Part shown: one piece after another, positions 1 to 5,707 of the stretch | How positions within the stretch are numbered: the first letter of the stretch is position 1 | How the letters are laid out: every line of letters begins with the position of its first letter | Origin: an uncultured Rubellimicrobium sp. | GTDB taxonomy: Bacteria > Pseudomonadota > Alphaproteobacteria > Rhodobacterales > Rhodobacteraceae | NCBI GenBank assembly: GCA_902805995.1 | Contig: CADCUU010000165.1 | Coordinates: forward strand, 1-5,707 | DNA length: 5,707 nt | Direction of reading: 5' to 3' | Notes under the pieces: model-generated | Database searches by the model: none | Told to the model about the DNA's origin: nothing | Seen by the model: only the letters and a program-made list of their open reading frames with translations | Translations under genes and position numbers: made by a program

Positions 1-1
1 C

Positions 2-196
2 CATGAGATCGTCTTTGAGAAATACCTCCGTTATCTGATGGTCTCATTCACCTTTCGCGGCCAAGTCGCCGCCGACGAGCATCGCGTCCTGCGAGACGCC
101 GCCCTCGAGCGTGACGCAGAACGAGCACTCGAAGTGCTTGCTGTCCATGTTGGCGATTGCATCGACCACGCGCTCACGTCGGGACGCGTCCGTTGA
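2..196 (+). CDS. GntR-family transcriptional regulator, FCD domain (C-terminal fragment)
   Basis: This open frame runs in from the left edge and ends at TGA 194-196, giving 64 residues with no start in the window. It matches the last part of the all-helical FCD ligand-binding domain of FadR-type GntR regulators: an EH pair followed by a helix with an Ala-Leu-x-x-Asp-Ala pattern (visible residues 26-42), then a second His in the final helix (residue 49, in LAVHVGDC). Those two histidines fit the metal/ligand-binding positions of FCD domains. The N-terminal winged helix-turn-helix lies outside the window. The gene is co-oriented with the catabolic operon and ends 79 bases before it, so it is a natural candidate for its regulator, sensing an aromatic or hydroaromatic acid; that role is an inference from position. 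The family call is fairly sure; subfamily and ligand cannot be read from this fragment. Confidence 0.72.
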   Translation, partial: HEIVFEKYLRYLMVSFTFRGQVAADEHRVLRDAALERDAERALEVLAVHVGDCIDHALTSGRVR

Positions 197-275
197 GCGC
201 GGCCATTCCCGACCTCGGGCTCACGTCTGATGTCGTTGCACTTGTCAGTTCACTGTCCATTCAGGGTCGCTGGAT
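197..275 (+). promoter_or_regulatory. Intergenic leader; likely promoter/operator region of the shikimate-pca operon
   Basis: This 79-base gap is the only non-coding space in the window large enough for a promoter. It contains TTGCAC at 236-241 as a possible -35 element, but no convincing -10 hexamer at the right distance, so no promoter is assigned precisely. A short CCCG/CGGG inverted repeat at 208-219 has no following T-tract and is not a good terminator, so read-through from the regulator gene is possible. AGGG at 263-266 is a plausible ribosome binding site for the ATG at 276. Confidence 0.4.
242..259. promoter_or_regulatory. Imperfect palindrome, candidate operator
   Basis: CAGT at 246-249 and ACTG at 252-255 form a perfect 4-base inverted repeat around a 2-base centre. 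Outside it, 244/257 and 242/259 also pair while 243/258 and 245/256 do not. Its size and its place just upstream of the first catabolic gene suit a dimeric GntR repressor, but the match is modest and could be chance; it does not match the FadR-type consensus in an obvious way. Confidence 0.28.
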
Positions 276-1157
276 ATGAACGGCACGGCCCGCCTCCCTG
301 TCACGTCGGCTGATGCTGCCGAAGTCCGGTTGGGGCTGATCGGGGACAACATCGGACCGTCTCGCTCGCCCGCGCTGCACCGGCTCGCCGGCGAACTCAC
401 CGGGTTCCGGGTGAGCTACGATCTGCTGGTCCCACCTCAACTCGGCCTGTCCTTCGACGCGGTCCTTTCGGCGGCTCACAGGGAGGGTCTACGGGGCGTC
501 AACGTCACCCTTCCCTACAAGGAGCGCGTCCTGGGTCAGGTGCGCGTGAAAGATCCCGCCGTCGCCCGCATCGGCGCGGTGAACACCGTGCGTTTCTCCG
601 AAGGAGAGGCCGTGGGGTTCAACACCGATTACTCGGGTTTCATCGCCGCCTTCCGCGCAGCCTTCGGCTCCCAGTCGCCAGGTCGAACCGTGGTGATCGG
701 GACGGGTGGGGTAGGCAAGGCCATTGCCTTCGGCCTCATCGCCCTGGGCGCCCCCAGGATCGTGCTGGTGGACAAGGACAAACTCAAGGCCGAGGCTCTC
801 GCCCATTCACTCGTCGAGGCCGCGGAGGGCCGCAGCGAAGTCGATGTGGCGGGCCTCGACGCGCTGTCCTCGGCCGAGGGCGTGGTGAACGGGACGCCGC
901 TCGGCATGGTGGGCTATCCCGGCTCCCCTGTGCCGGACGGGGCCTTCCCACCCGCCGCCTGGGCCTTCGACGCCGTCTACACCCCGACCGATACGCCGTT
1001 CCGCGCGCAGGCCAGAGCTGCCGGCGCGCGCTTCCTGTCAGGTTGGGAATTATTCTTCCACCAGGGTGTCGACGCGTTCGAGATCTTTACCGGACGCCGA
1101 CCTGACCTGGCCGCACTGCGAGCTGCGCTGGGCGATGCTCCACCAACCGAGGGGTAG
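276..1157 (+). CDS. aroE: Quinate/shikimate dehydrogenase (NAD-type, AroE family)
   Basis: This 293-residue protein oxidises shikimate (and/or quinate) reversibly to 3-dehydroshikimate (3-dehydroquinate) in the cytoplasm. The N-terminal substrate domain has IGPSRSPALH at 26-35, NVTLPYKE at 76-83 with the catalytic Lys82, Asn103 in GAVNT, and Asp118 in GFNTDYSGF. The Rossmann domain has the glycine-rich loop GTGGVGK at 142-148, VNGTPLGM at 204-211, and Gln263 in the C-terminal FHQG motif. At the end of the second Rossmann strand there is an acidic residue (LVDKD, Asp166) where biosynthetic NADP-dependent AroE carries an Asn-Arg-Thr type phosphate clamp. Together with the IGxSRSP signature, this points to the catabolic NAD-using class, such as QsuD of Corynebacterium. 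The start at ATG 276 has AGGG 9 bases upstream and leaves a normal-length N-terminus. The next gene, a dehydroshikimate dehydratase, uses its product and starts 4 bases after its stop. Quinate versus shikimate preference cannot be decided from the sequence. The family symbol aroE is used; qsuD would also fit. Confidence 0.9.
   Translation: MNGTARLPVTSADAAEVRLGLIGDNIGPSRSPALHRLAGELTGFRVSYDLLVPPQLGLSFDAVLSAAHREGLRGVNVTLPYKERVLGQVRVKDPAVARIGAVNTVRFSEGEAVGFNTDYSGFIAAFRAAFGSQSPGRTVVIGTGGVGKAIAFGLIALGAPRIVLVDKDKLKAEALAHSLVEAAEGRSEVDVAGLDALSSAEGVVNGTPLGMVGYPGSPVPDGAFPPAAWAFDAVYTPTDTPFRAQARAAGARFLSGWELFFHQGVDAFEIFTGRRPDLAALRAALGDAPPTEG
1149..1154 (+). promoter_or_regulatory. Ribosome binding site fixing the dehydratase start
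   Basis: GAGGGG lies 7 bases before ATG 1162 and inside the last codons of the dehydrogenase gene. It supports the ATG at 1162 over an in-frame GTG at 1066, which would overlap the upstream gene by about 90 bases and add 32 residues unlike any family member. Confidence 0.7.
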
Positions 1158-1161
1158 GTCC

Positions 1162-3051
1162 ATGCTCACCTCCATTGCCACGGTCTCCATTGCCGGCGAC
1201 CTCCCCCAGAAGCTCCAGGCTATCGCCGCAGCCGGGTTCGGAGGCGTGGAGATCTTCGAGCAGGATTTCCTGGCCCATGATGCGAGCCCCGAGGAGGTCG
1301 GCCGCATGGTCCGCGACCATGGCCTCACGATCACCCTGTTCCAGCCCTTTCGCGACTTCGAAGGCTTGCCCGAGCCCGATCGCGCACGAGCTTTCGACCG
1401 GGCGGAGCGTAAGTTCGACCTGATGGGCGCCATGGGCGCCGACCTCCTCCTCGTCTGCTCTTCAATCCACCCCAAGGCGATGGGCGGCATCGATCGTGCG
1501 GCCGAGGACTTCCGCGAGCTGGGCGAGCGCGCCTCTACGCGCGGTCTGCGCGTCGGCTACGAGGCTCTGGCCTGGGGCAAGCACGTCTTCGACCACCGCG
1601 ACGCCTGGGAGGTGGTGCGTCGCGCCGACCATCCTGCTGTGGGATTGATCCTCGACAGCTTCCACACCCTGGCGCGCCGGATCGATCCGGACACGATCCG
1701 CCGCATCCCCGGCGACCGTATCTTCATCGTACAACTCGCGGATGCGCCGCAGATCGAGATGGACCTGCTCTACTGGTCCCGCCACTTCCGCAACATGCCG
1801 GGCGAAGGGGACCTCGACGTCACGGGCTTCATGCGCGCGGTCGTAGCGACCGGCTACCAGGGTCCGATCAGCCTGGAGATCTTCAACGACCAGTTCCGGG
1901 GCGGCAACCCTCGCGTGATCGCGGAAGACGGGCACCGCTCGCTCCTCCACCTCATGGACCGCGTGGCCCGTGCGGAGCCTGCCCTGGCCTTGGTGCCCAC
2001 GATGCCGGATCGCATTCCCGTGCAGGGCGTGGAGTTCGTGGAGTTCGCCGCCGACGCCGTCGAGGCACAGATGCTGGGCGCCCTCCTGAGACAGATGGGC
2101 TTCGCACCTGTCGCGCGGCATGTCTCCAAGGACGTCACCCTCTGGCGACAGGGCGACATCAATGTCGTCCTCAACCAGGAGCGCACGGGATTTGCCGCCT
2201 CGGCCCATGCTGTCCAGGGGCTTACCGTCTGCGACATCGGGCTTAAGGTGGCGAGCGCCGCCGACACGGTCACCCGCGCCACAGCCTTGGGCGCCGACAT
2301 CTTTGCCCAACCCCATGCCGAGGGCGAACTCGACATCCCGGCCATTCGAGGCGTGGGTGGGGGCGTGCTGCATTTCTTGGACGATAGTGTCGAGCTGTCG
2401 CGGGTCTGGAATACCGAGTTCACATCCCTCGCCGACACCGCACCTGGGACGGGGGCAGGCCTTCGGCGTATCGACCATCTCGCCCAGACCATGAGCTATG
2501 ACGAGATGCTGACCTGGACGCTCTTCTACACCTCGCTCTTCGAGACACGGGCGGCCGCCATGGTGGACGTGGTGGATCCCGCCGGGCTGGTCCGTAGCCG
2601 GGCGATCGAGGGGCTGGACGGACAGCTTCGGCTGACGCTCAATGGAGCGGAGAACCAGCGCACCCTGGCGGGGCGTTTCATCGCCGAGACGCTGGGCTCC
2701 AGCGTGCAGCACATCGCCTTCGCGACCGACGACATCGTGGCGACAGCCCGGGCCATGGCCGCGCTTGGCTTCGCTGCCCTTCCAGTCTCGGCCAACTACT
2801 ATGGGGATCTTGCCGTACGCCTCGATCTGCCTGAGGAGAGGATCGCCGAGCTGCAATCCATGAACCTCTTCTACGACCGGGACGACAGCGGAGAGTTCTT
2901 CCAGTTCTACAGCGGCCTTGTTGGGCGGGGTATGTTCTTCGAAGTGGTCGAGCGGCGCGGAGCCTATGGCGGCTATGGAGCGGCGAACGCGCCATTCCGC
3001 GTGGCGGCGCTGCGGCGCCAACTTGCGCCCGCTGGCCTGCCGAGGCTTTGA
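1162..3051 (+). CDS. quiC: 3-Dehydroshikimate dehydratase fused to an HPPD-like (VOC) domain, QuiC1/QsuB type
   Basis: This 629-residue enzyme converts 3-dehydroshikimate to protocatechuate, the step that joins hydroaromatic catabolism to the beta-ketoadipate pathway. Residues 1 to about 275 form a sugar-phosphate-isomerase-like TIM barrel. Its divalent-metal ligands are visible as Glu134 (GYEALAW), Asp165 (ILDSFH), Gln191 (IVQLAD) and Glu239 (SLEIFND), with His168 beside the metal site; spacing and order match the bacterial QuiC1 group. Residues from about 295 to the end form two VOC modules resembling 4-hydroxyphenylpyruvate dioxygenase. The second module keeps the iron-binding triad His439 (RIDHLA), His517 (VQHIAF) and Glu594 (MFFEVV), with spacings of 78 and 77 close to true HPPDs. 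It also keeps Gln581 (EFFQFYS) and Asn609 near the C-terminus, where HPPD binds substrate. Total length agrees with the roughly 620-640 residues of known fusions. The ATG at 1162 is chosen because it starts directly at the barrel's first strand. The dehydratase activity is secure; the role of the C-terminal domain is not. Confidence 0.93.
   Translation: MLTSIATVSIAGDLPQKLQAIAAAGFGGVEIFEQDFLAHDASPEEVGRMVRDHGLTITLFQPFRDFEGLPEPDRARAFDRAERKFDLMGAMGADLLLVCSSIHPKAMGGIDRAAEDFRELGERASTRGLRVGYEALAWGKHVFDHRDAWEVVRRADHPAVGLILDSFHTLARRIDPDTIRRIPGDRIFIVQLADAPQIEMDLLYWSRHFRNMPGEGDLDVTGFMRAVVATGYQGPISLEIFNDQFRGGNPRVIAEDGHRSLLHLMDRVARAEPALALVPTMPDRIPVQGVEFVEFAADAVEAQMLGALLRQMGFAPVARHVSKDVTLWRQGDINVVLNQERTGFAASAHAVQGLTVCDIGLKVASAADTVTRATALGADIFAQPHAEGELDIPAIRGVGGGVLHFLDDSVELSRVWNTEFTSLADTAPGTGAGLRRIDHLAQTMSYDEMLTWTLFYTSLFETRAAAMVDVVDPAGLVRSRAIEGLDGQLRLTLNGAENQRTLAGRFIAETLGSSVQHIAFATDDIVATARAMAALGFAALPVSANYYGDLAVRLDLPEERIAELQSMNLFYDRDDSGEFFQFYSGLVGRGMFFEVVERRGAYGGYGAANAPFRVAALRRQLAPAGLPRL
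3042..3045 (+). promoter_or_regulatory. Ribosome binding site before the 58-codon ORF
   Basis: GAGG sits 7 bases before ATG 3053, within the last codons of the dehydratase gene. It is one of the main reasons to think the small ORF is translated. Confidence 0.45.
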
Positions 3052-3052
3052 G

Positions 3053-3229
3053 ATGCGTGCCCTGGCCTACGACGGCATCAACCTGGCCCCGCTTCCTGCG
3101 CCGTCCGGGCCGACATGCGCCGAGGTCTTCGGCGGCCACGTCGATCGCACCTGCCAGCCACTCACCCTGACGGCGCAAGCCGCCCCAAGCTCGCGCAAGC
3201 GGGCCGATCACCAGGGGGACGCAACCTGA
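3053..3229 (+). CDS. Unrecognised 58-residue protein between quiC and pcaD
   Basis: I do not recognise this protein. The ATG lies one base after the dehydratase stop (TGAGATG), with GAGG 7 bases upstream, and the TGA at 3227-3229 overlaps the pcaD start as TGATG, so the frame fills the gap exactly. By my count 48 of 58 codons end in G or C, as in the neighbouring genes. The first 38 or so residues look like ordinary protein (MRALAYDGINLAPLP, then Cys22, His29 and Cys34), while the last 20 are polar and charged (SSRKRADHQGD) and look unstructured. There is no signal peptide or membrane segment. It may be a small real protein, the remaining head of a decayed gene whose tail was deleted, or a coupling ORF whose translation delivers ribosomes to pcaD. 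Coding is more likely than not; function is unknown. Confidence 0.5.
   Translation: MRALAYDGINLAPLPAPSGPTCAEVFGGHVDRTCQPLTLTAQAAPSSRKRADHQGDAT
3213..3218 (+). promoter_or_regulatory. Ribosome binding site fixing the pcaD start
   Basis: AGGGGG lies 10 bases before ATG 3229. It favours that ATG over an in-frame one at 3115, whose extra 38 residues are Arg/Pro-rich and unlike any enol-lactonase N-terminus. Confidence 0.65.
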
Positions 3230-4011
3230 TGCGCGTCCTGACCCGCCCCTGGGGCCATCTGCATTTCCGCGACTCTGGCCCCAGCAAGGCCCCTGCCCTG
3301 CTCTTCGCCAACTCCTTAGGCACGGACCTTCGCATGTGGGAGGCCGTGGGCGAGCGGCTCCCCAAGGTGCGGACCATCGGCTTCGACAAGCGTGGCCATG
3401 GCCTGAGTGCGACACCCGAGGGCGGGTGGGACATCGCCGACCTTGCCGATGACGCCATCGCCCTCCTCGACCATCTCGGCCTGGAACGCGTCGTGGTCGT
3501 CGGCTGTTCGGTGGGCGGCCAGATCGCTCAGGCCCTGACGATCCGGCACCCCGAGCGGGTCTCGGCCCTCCTCCTCTCAAACACAGCGGCCCGGATCGGA
3601 ACGCCCGAGTCCTGGCAAGCCCGCATCGACGCCATAGAGGCCGGGGGCTTGGCCGCAATCGCGCCCGCCGTCCTCACCCGCTGGTTTGCCCCGGCCTTCC
3701 TCGCGCGGCCCGACGCGCGGCTCTGGGCCACGATGCTCGAACGCTGCGACCCACAGGGCTACATCGCCACCTGCGAGGCGCTGGCCCGGGCCGACCTGAC
3801 AGCCGAGGTGCCCCGCATCACCTGCCCGACGCTGTGCCTTGCTGGCTCCGAGGACCAGGCCACGCCCCCCGACCTTGTCCGCGCCACCGCCGAGCGGATC
3901 CCCGGTGCCCGGTTCGTCGTCCTCGATGGCTCGGGCCACCTTCCCGCCATCGACGCTCCCGAGGCGACCGCTCGCCTCATCCGCGACCTCATGGAGCAGG
4001 CCAATGTCTGA
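3229..4011 (+). CDS. pcaD: 3-Oxoadipate enol-lactonase
   Basis: This 260-residue alpha/beta hydrolase hydrolyses 3-oxoadipate enol-lactone to 3-oxoadipate, the last step of the protocatechuate branch before CoA transfer. The nucleophile elbow is GCSVGG with Ser94. The acid is probably Asp209 in GSEDQATPP and the base His237 in GSGHLPAID. The oxyanion region LLFANSLGTDLRMW (24-37) and the GFDKRGHGLS motif (51-60) are typical of PcaD, as is the cap-domain RWF at 151-153. Length matches the family. ATG 3229 shares a base with the stop of the preceding 58-codon ORF, and the 3' end overlaps pcaC by 8 bases. The pcaD-pcaC-pcaH-pcaG order supports this call over other hydrolases. In some bacteria PcaD and PcaC are fused as PcaL; here they are separate. 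Confidence 0.93.
   Translation: MRVLTRPWGHLHFRDSGPSKAPALLFANSLGTDLRMWEAVGERLPKVRTIGFDKRGHGLSATPEGGWDIADLADDAIALLDHLGLERVVVVGCSVGGQIAQALTIRHPERVSALLLSNTAARIGTPESWQARIDAIEAGGLAAIAPAVLTRWFAPAFLARPDARLWATMLERCDPQGYIATCEALARADLTAEVPRITCPTLCLAGSEDQATPPDLVRATAERIPGARFVVLDGSGHLPAIDAPEATARLIRDLMEQANV
3993..3996 (+). promoter_or_regulatory. Ribosome binding site of pcaC within pcaD
   Basis: GGAG inside the last codons of pcaD lies 7 bases before ATG 4004. It selects this ATG, which overlaps pcaD by 8 bases, over an in-frame upstream ATG at 3839 deep inside pcaD. Confidence 0.6.
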
Positions 4012-4402
4012 CCCGGCTTCGCATGGCCCCGCCACCCGTCGCCGCGTCCTGGGGGACGCCCATGTGGACCGCGCCGAGGCAGCAGCCACTCCCTTTGACG
4101 CCCCATTCCAGGCGCTCATCACCGACGCGGCTTGGGGTCATGTCTGGTCGCGGGACACGATCTCCCTGCGGGAGCGGTCGATGCTCACCATCGCGCTCCT
4201 CGCCGGATTGGGCAACGACCACGAACTCGCCCTGCACATCCGCGCCACGCGCAACACCGGCGCCTCGGCGGCCGATGTCCAGGAAGCGCTTCTTCACGTC
4301 GCCATCTACGCGGGCGTGCCCCGTGCCAACCACGCCTTCAAGATCGCCAAGGAAACCTTTGCGGCCATGGCCCGCGAAGCCGAGGAGACAAAACCCGAAT
4401 GA
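4004..4402 (+). CDS. pcaC: 4-Carboxymuconolactone decarboxylase
   Basis: This 132-residue protein of the CMD family decarboxylates 4-carboxymuconolactone to 3-oxoadipate enol-lactone, the substrate of PcaD encoded just upstream. The family core is clear: [16 protein letters not shown] at 45-60, followed by [17 protein letters not shown] (62-78), an NTG turn with the ADVQEALLH helix (84-98), and [11 protein letters not shown] at 102-112. The Cys-x-x-Cys pair of the AhpD peroxidase branch is absent, which favours decarboxylase over a redox role. Length is normal for a stand-alone PcaC. The start overlaps pcaD by 8 bases, and the stop overlaps the pcaH start as ATGA, so translation is probably coupled on both sides. 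Confidence 0.94.
   Translation: MSDPASHGPATRRRVLGDAHVDRAEAAATPFDAPFQALITDAAWGHVWSRDTISLRERSMLTIALLAGLGNDHELALHIRATRNTGASAADVQEALLHVAIYAGVPRANHAFKIAKETFAAMAREAEETKPE
4382..4387 (+). promoter_or_regulatory. Ribosome binding site of pcaH within pcaC
   Basis: GAGGAG lies 11 bases before ATG 4399. It supports this start over a much longer in-frame extension from ATG 4132 inside pcaC, which would be Arg/Pro/His-rich and unlike the family. Confidence 0.6.
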
Positions 4403-5121
4403 CTCCGTCCGAGTACTTCCAGCGCGACCGCACCTGGCAACCCCCGGCGTTCACGCCCGACTACAAGACCTCCATCGTGCGCTCGCCCCGCCTGCCGCTT
4501 CTCTCGCTCCATGGCACCCTGTCCGAGACCACCGGGCCGGTCTTCGGGCACAATGACCTCGGCCCTCTCGACAACGATCTGATCCGCAACTTCGCCCAGA
4601 CCGGCGATCCCATCGGCGAGCGCATCATCGTCCATGGCCGAGTGGTCGACGAGAACGGGCGCGGCGTGCCTCACACTCTGGTCGAGGTCTGGCAGGCCAA
4701 CGCCGGTGGTCGCTACCGTCACAAGGCGGATATGTACCTCGCCCCTCTTGACCCCAACTTCGGCGGCTGCGGCCGCACGATCACCGACGCCGAAGGGCAC
4801 TACGCGTTCCGAACGGTCAAGCCCGGGGCCTATCCCTGGCGCAACTGGATCAACTCCTGGCGCCCCGCCCACATCCATGTTTCCGTCATGGGCTCAGGCT
4901 TCTGCCAGCGGCTCATCACGCAGATGTACTTCGAAGGCGATCCCCTCATCGCGCGGGACCCCATCGTCGCCACGATCCGCGACCCGCGCGCGGTCGAGCA
5001 GCTCACCGCTATCCTCGACATGAACGAAGGCCGGGCGCTCGACTGCCTTGCCTACAAGTTCGACATCGTGCTGAGGGGCCGCCGCTCGACCTTCTTTGAG
5101 AACCGGCCGGAGGGAAACTGA
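4399..5121 (+). CDS. pcaH: Protocatechuate 3,4-dioxygenase beta subunit
   Basis: This 240-residue subunit carries the non-haem Fe(III) site of the intradiol dioxygenase that opens protocatechuate to 3-carboxy-cis,cis-muconate. All four iron ligands can be seen: Tyr106 (GRYRHKAD), Tyr145 (GAYPWRN), and His158 and His160 (RPAHIHV). They keep the spacing of Tyr408, Tyr447, His460 and His462 of the Pseudomonas putida enzyme (a constant offset of 302). With the same offset, Trp147, Arg155 and Gln175 match the conserved Trp449, Arg457 and Gln477 of the active site. The N-terminal [16 protein letters not shown] stretch (28-43) is typical of PcaH, and length is normal. The gene starts in an ATGA overlap with pcaC and ends 2 bases before the pcaG ATG. 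It is predicted to be soluble and to pair with PcaG in an (alpha-beta)n assembly. Nothing suggests loss of function. Confidence 0.97.
   Translation: MTPSEYFQRDRTWQPPAFTPDYKTSIVRSPRLPLLSLHGTLSETTGPVFGHNDLGPLDNDLIRNFAQTGDPIGERIIVHGRVVDENGRGVPHTLVEVWQANAGGRYRHKADMYLAPLDPNFGGCGRTITDAEGHYAFRTVKPGAYPWRNWINSWRPAHIHVSVMGSGFCQRLITQMYFEGDPLIARDPIVATIRDPRAVEQLTAILDMNEGRALDCLAYKFDIVLRGRRSTFFENRPEGN
5109..5114 (+). promoter_or_regulatory. Ribosome binding site of pcaG
   Basis: GGAGGG lies 9 bases before ATG 5124 and is the strongest site in the operon. It fits the need for alpha and beta subunits in equal amounts. Confidence 0.6.
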
Positions 5122-5123
5122 CC

Positions 5124-5707
5124 ATGCAGCGGCTCGACTACCTCAAGGAAAGCGCCTCCCAGACCGCTGGCCCTTACGTCCATATCGGCCTTGCCCCCTC
5201 TCGTGCGGGCTTCGACATCTACGCCCAGGAACTCGGCCTCGACATCGCGGGATCGGACGCTCCGGGCGAGCGCATCCGCGTCGAAGGCATGGTCTTCGAC
5301 GGCACTGGCGCACCCATCCGCGACGTGCTGATCGAGACCTGGCAAGCCGACGCGGCGGGCATCTACCCTCACCCCGAAGACCCGCGCGCGGTCCAGGTCG
5401 CTCCTGGCTTCCGGGGCTGGGGCCGGGCGGTGCCTGATTTCACGACCGGCCTCTGGGCCTTCGATACGATCAAGCCCGGCACTGTCCCCGGCTGGGGAGG
5501 GCGTCCCCAGGCGCCGCATATCTCGTTCTGGCTCGTCGCGCGGGGGATCAACATCGGCCTCCAGACCCGCCTCTACTTCGCGGACGAGGCCGAAGCCAAC
5601 GCCGCTGACCCTGTCCTCAACCTGATCGAGCAGGTCCACCGCCGTCAGACCCTGCTCGCGACCCGGGAGGAGCGGGACGGCCAAGCGGTCTACCGCTTCG
5701 ACATCCG
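5124..5707 (+). CDS. pcaG: Protocatechuate 3,4-dioxygenase alpha subunit (3' end cut by window)
   Basis: This is the partner of PcaH; 194 complete codons are visible and the usual length is about 200, so only a few C-terminal residues should be missing. Typical PcaG features are the N-terminal LKESASQTAGPYVHIGLAP (7-25), the VEGMVFDGTGAPI strand pair (53-65), ETWQADAAGIYPHP (71-84), and QAPHISFWLVARGINIGLQ (129-147), followed by TRLYFADEAEANAADPVLNLIE. Arg140 in ARGIN corresponds to the conserved alpha-subunit arginine that lines the substrate pocket in the alpha-beta interface. As in other alpha subunits, the iron site has decayed: the equivalent of the second Tyr is Val121 and only one His (132) remains in the APHIS motif, so catalysis rests on PcaH. 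The ATG follows the pcaH stop by 2 bases. Confidence 0.96.
   Translation, partial: MQRLDYLKESASQTAGPYVHIGLAPSRAGFDIYAQELGLDIAGSDAPGERIRVEGMVFDGTGAPIRDVLIETWQADAAGIYPHPEDPRAVQVAPGFRGWGRAVPDFTTGLWAFDTIKPGTVPGWGGRPQAPHISFWLVARGINIGLQTRLYFADEAEANAADPVLNLIEQVHRRQTLLATREERDGQAVYRFDI

Noticed and set aside
208..219. CCCG/CGGG inverted repeat after the regulator stop, possible terminator
   Set aside because: The stem is only 4-5 base pairs and no T-tract follows, so intrinsic termination is not supported.
1066..1161. GTG start at 1066 giving the dehydratase 32 more residues
   Set aside because: It would overlap the dehydrogenase gene by about 90 bases, the added residues match nothing in the family, and ATG 1162 has a good ribosome binding site and places the metal ligands at the usual positions.
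1425..1440. Near-palindromic repeat of GGCGCC around ATG
   Set aside because: It comes from two consecutive Met-Gly-Ala codon triplets inside the dehydratase barrel and is explained by the coding sequence.
1462..3021. Long open frame of 519 codons on the - strand opposite the dehydratase gene
   Set aside because: It is the expected antisense shadow of a GC-rich gene. The + strand frame has complete catalytic motifs across the same span, and the antisense translation (rich in Arg, Gly, His and Glu) shows no family signature.
3115..3228. ATG 3115 as the start of pcaD
   Set aside because: The extra 38 residues are Arg/Pro-rich, the frame conflicts with the better-supported 58-codon ORF, and ATG 3229 has AGGGGG upstream.
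2678..3658. 326-codon - strand frame spanning quiC, the small ORF and pcaD
   Set aside because: The translation is dominated by Arg, Pro and Gly, typical of a wrong frame in high-GC DNA, and it crosses three + strand genes.

Overview
The window is a single rightward catabolic operon from a GC-rich bacterium. It takes hydroaromatic acids (shikimate, and quinate if a dehydroquinase is supplied elsewhere) to protocatechuate and into the ortho-cleavage beta-ketoadipate pathway. The order pcaD-pcaC-pcaH-pcaG is the one known from Agrobacterium and other Alphaproteobacteria, and together with the high GC content and strong G/C preference at third codon positions it suggests an alphaproteobacterium. 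No rRNA or other phylogenetic marker is present, so this placement is an inference.

Layout, all on the + strand. 2-196: the last 64 codons of a GntR-family regulator of the FCD (FadR-like) type, cut by the left edge. 197-275: the only real non-coding gap, with an imperfect palindrome that could be an operator. 276-1157: NAD-type quinate/shikimate dehydrogenase. 1162-3051: two-domain 3-dehydroshikimate dehydratase fused to a 4-hydroxyphenylpyruvate-dioxygenase-like domain (QuiC1/QsuB type). 3053-3229: an unrecognised 58-codon ORF that exactly fills the gap before pcaD. 3229-4011: pcaD, 3-oxoadipate enol-lactonase. 4004-4402: pcaC, 4-carboxymuconolactone decarboxylase. 4399-5121: pcaH and 5124-5707: pcaG (cut by the right edge a few codons before its end), the beta and alpha subunits of protocatechuate 3,4-dioxygenase.

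How the genes work together: shikimate is oxidised to 3-dehydroshikimate, dehydrated to protocatechuate, cleaved by PcaHG to 3-carboxymuconate, then (after PcaB, not in this window and probably just past the right edge) decarboxylated by PcaC and hydrolysed by PcaD to 3-oxoadipate. From the dehydrogenase to pcaG, junctions are overlaps or gaps of 1-4 bases, each start has a purine-rich ribosome binding site, and there is no room for an internal terminator, so the genes are almost certainly co-transcribed and translationally coupled.

Most of the window is well-understood metabolism. The parts worth a second look are the 58-codon ORF, the intact metal site in the C-terminal domain of the dehydratase, and the possible control of the cluster by a GntR regulator. 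I see no mobile element, CRISPR array, RNA gene or evidence of an entirely new system.
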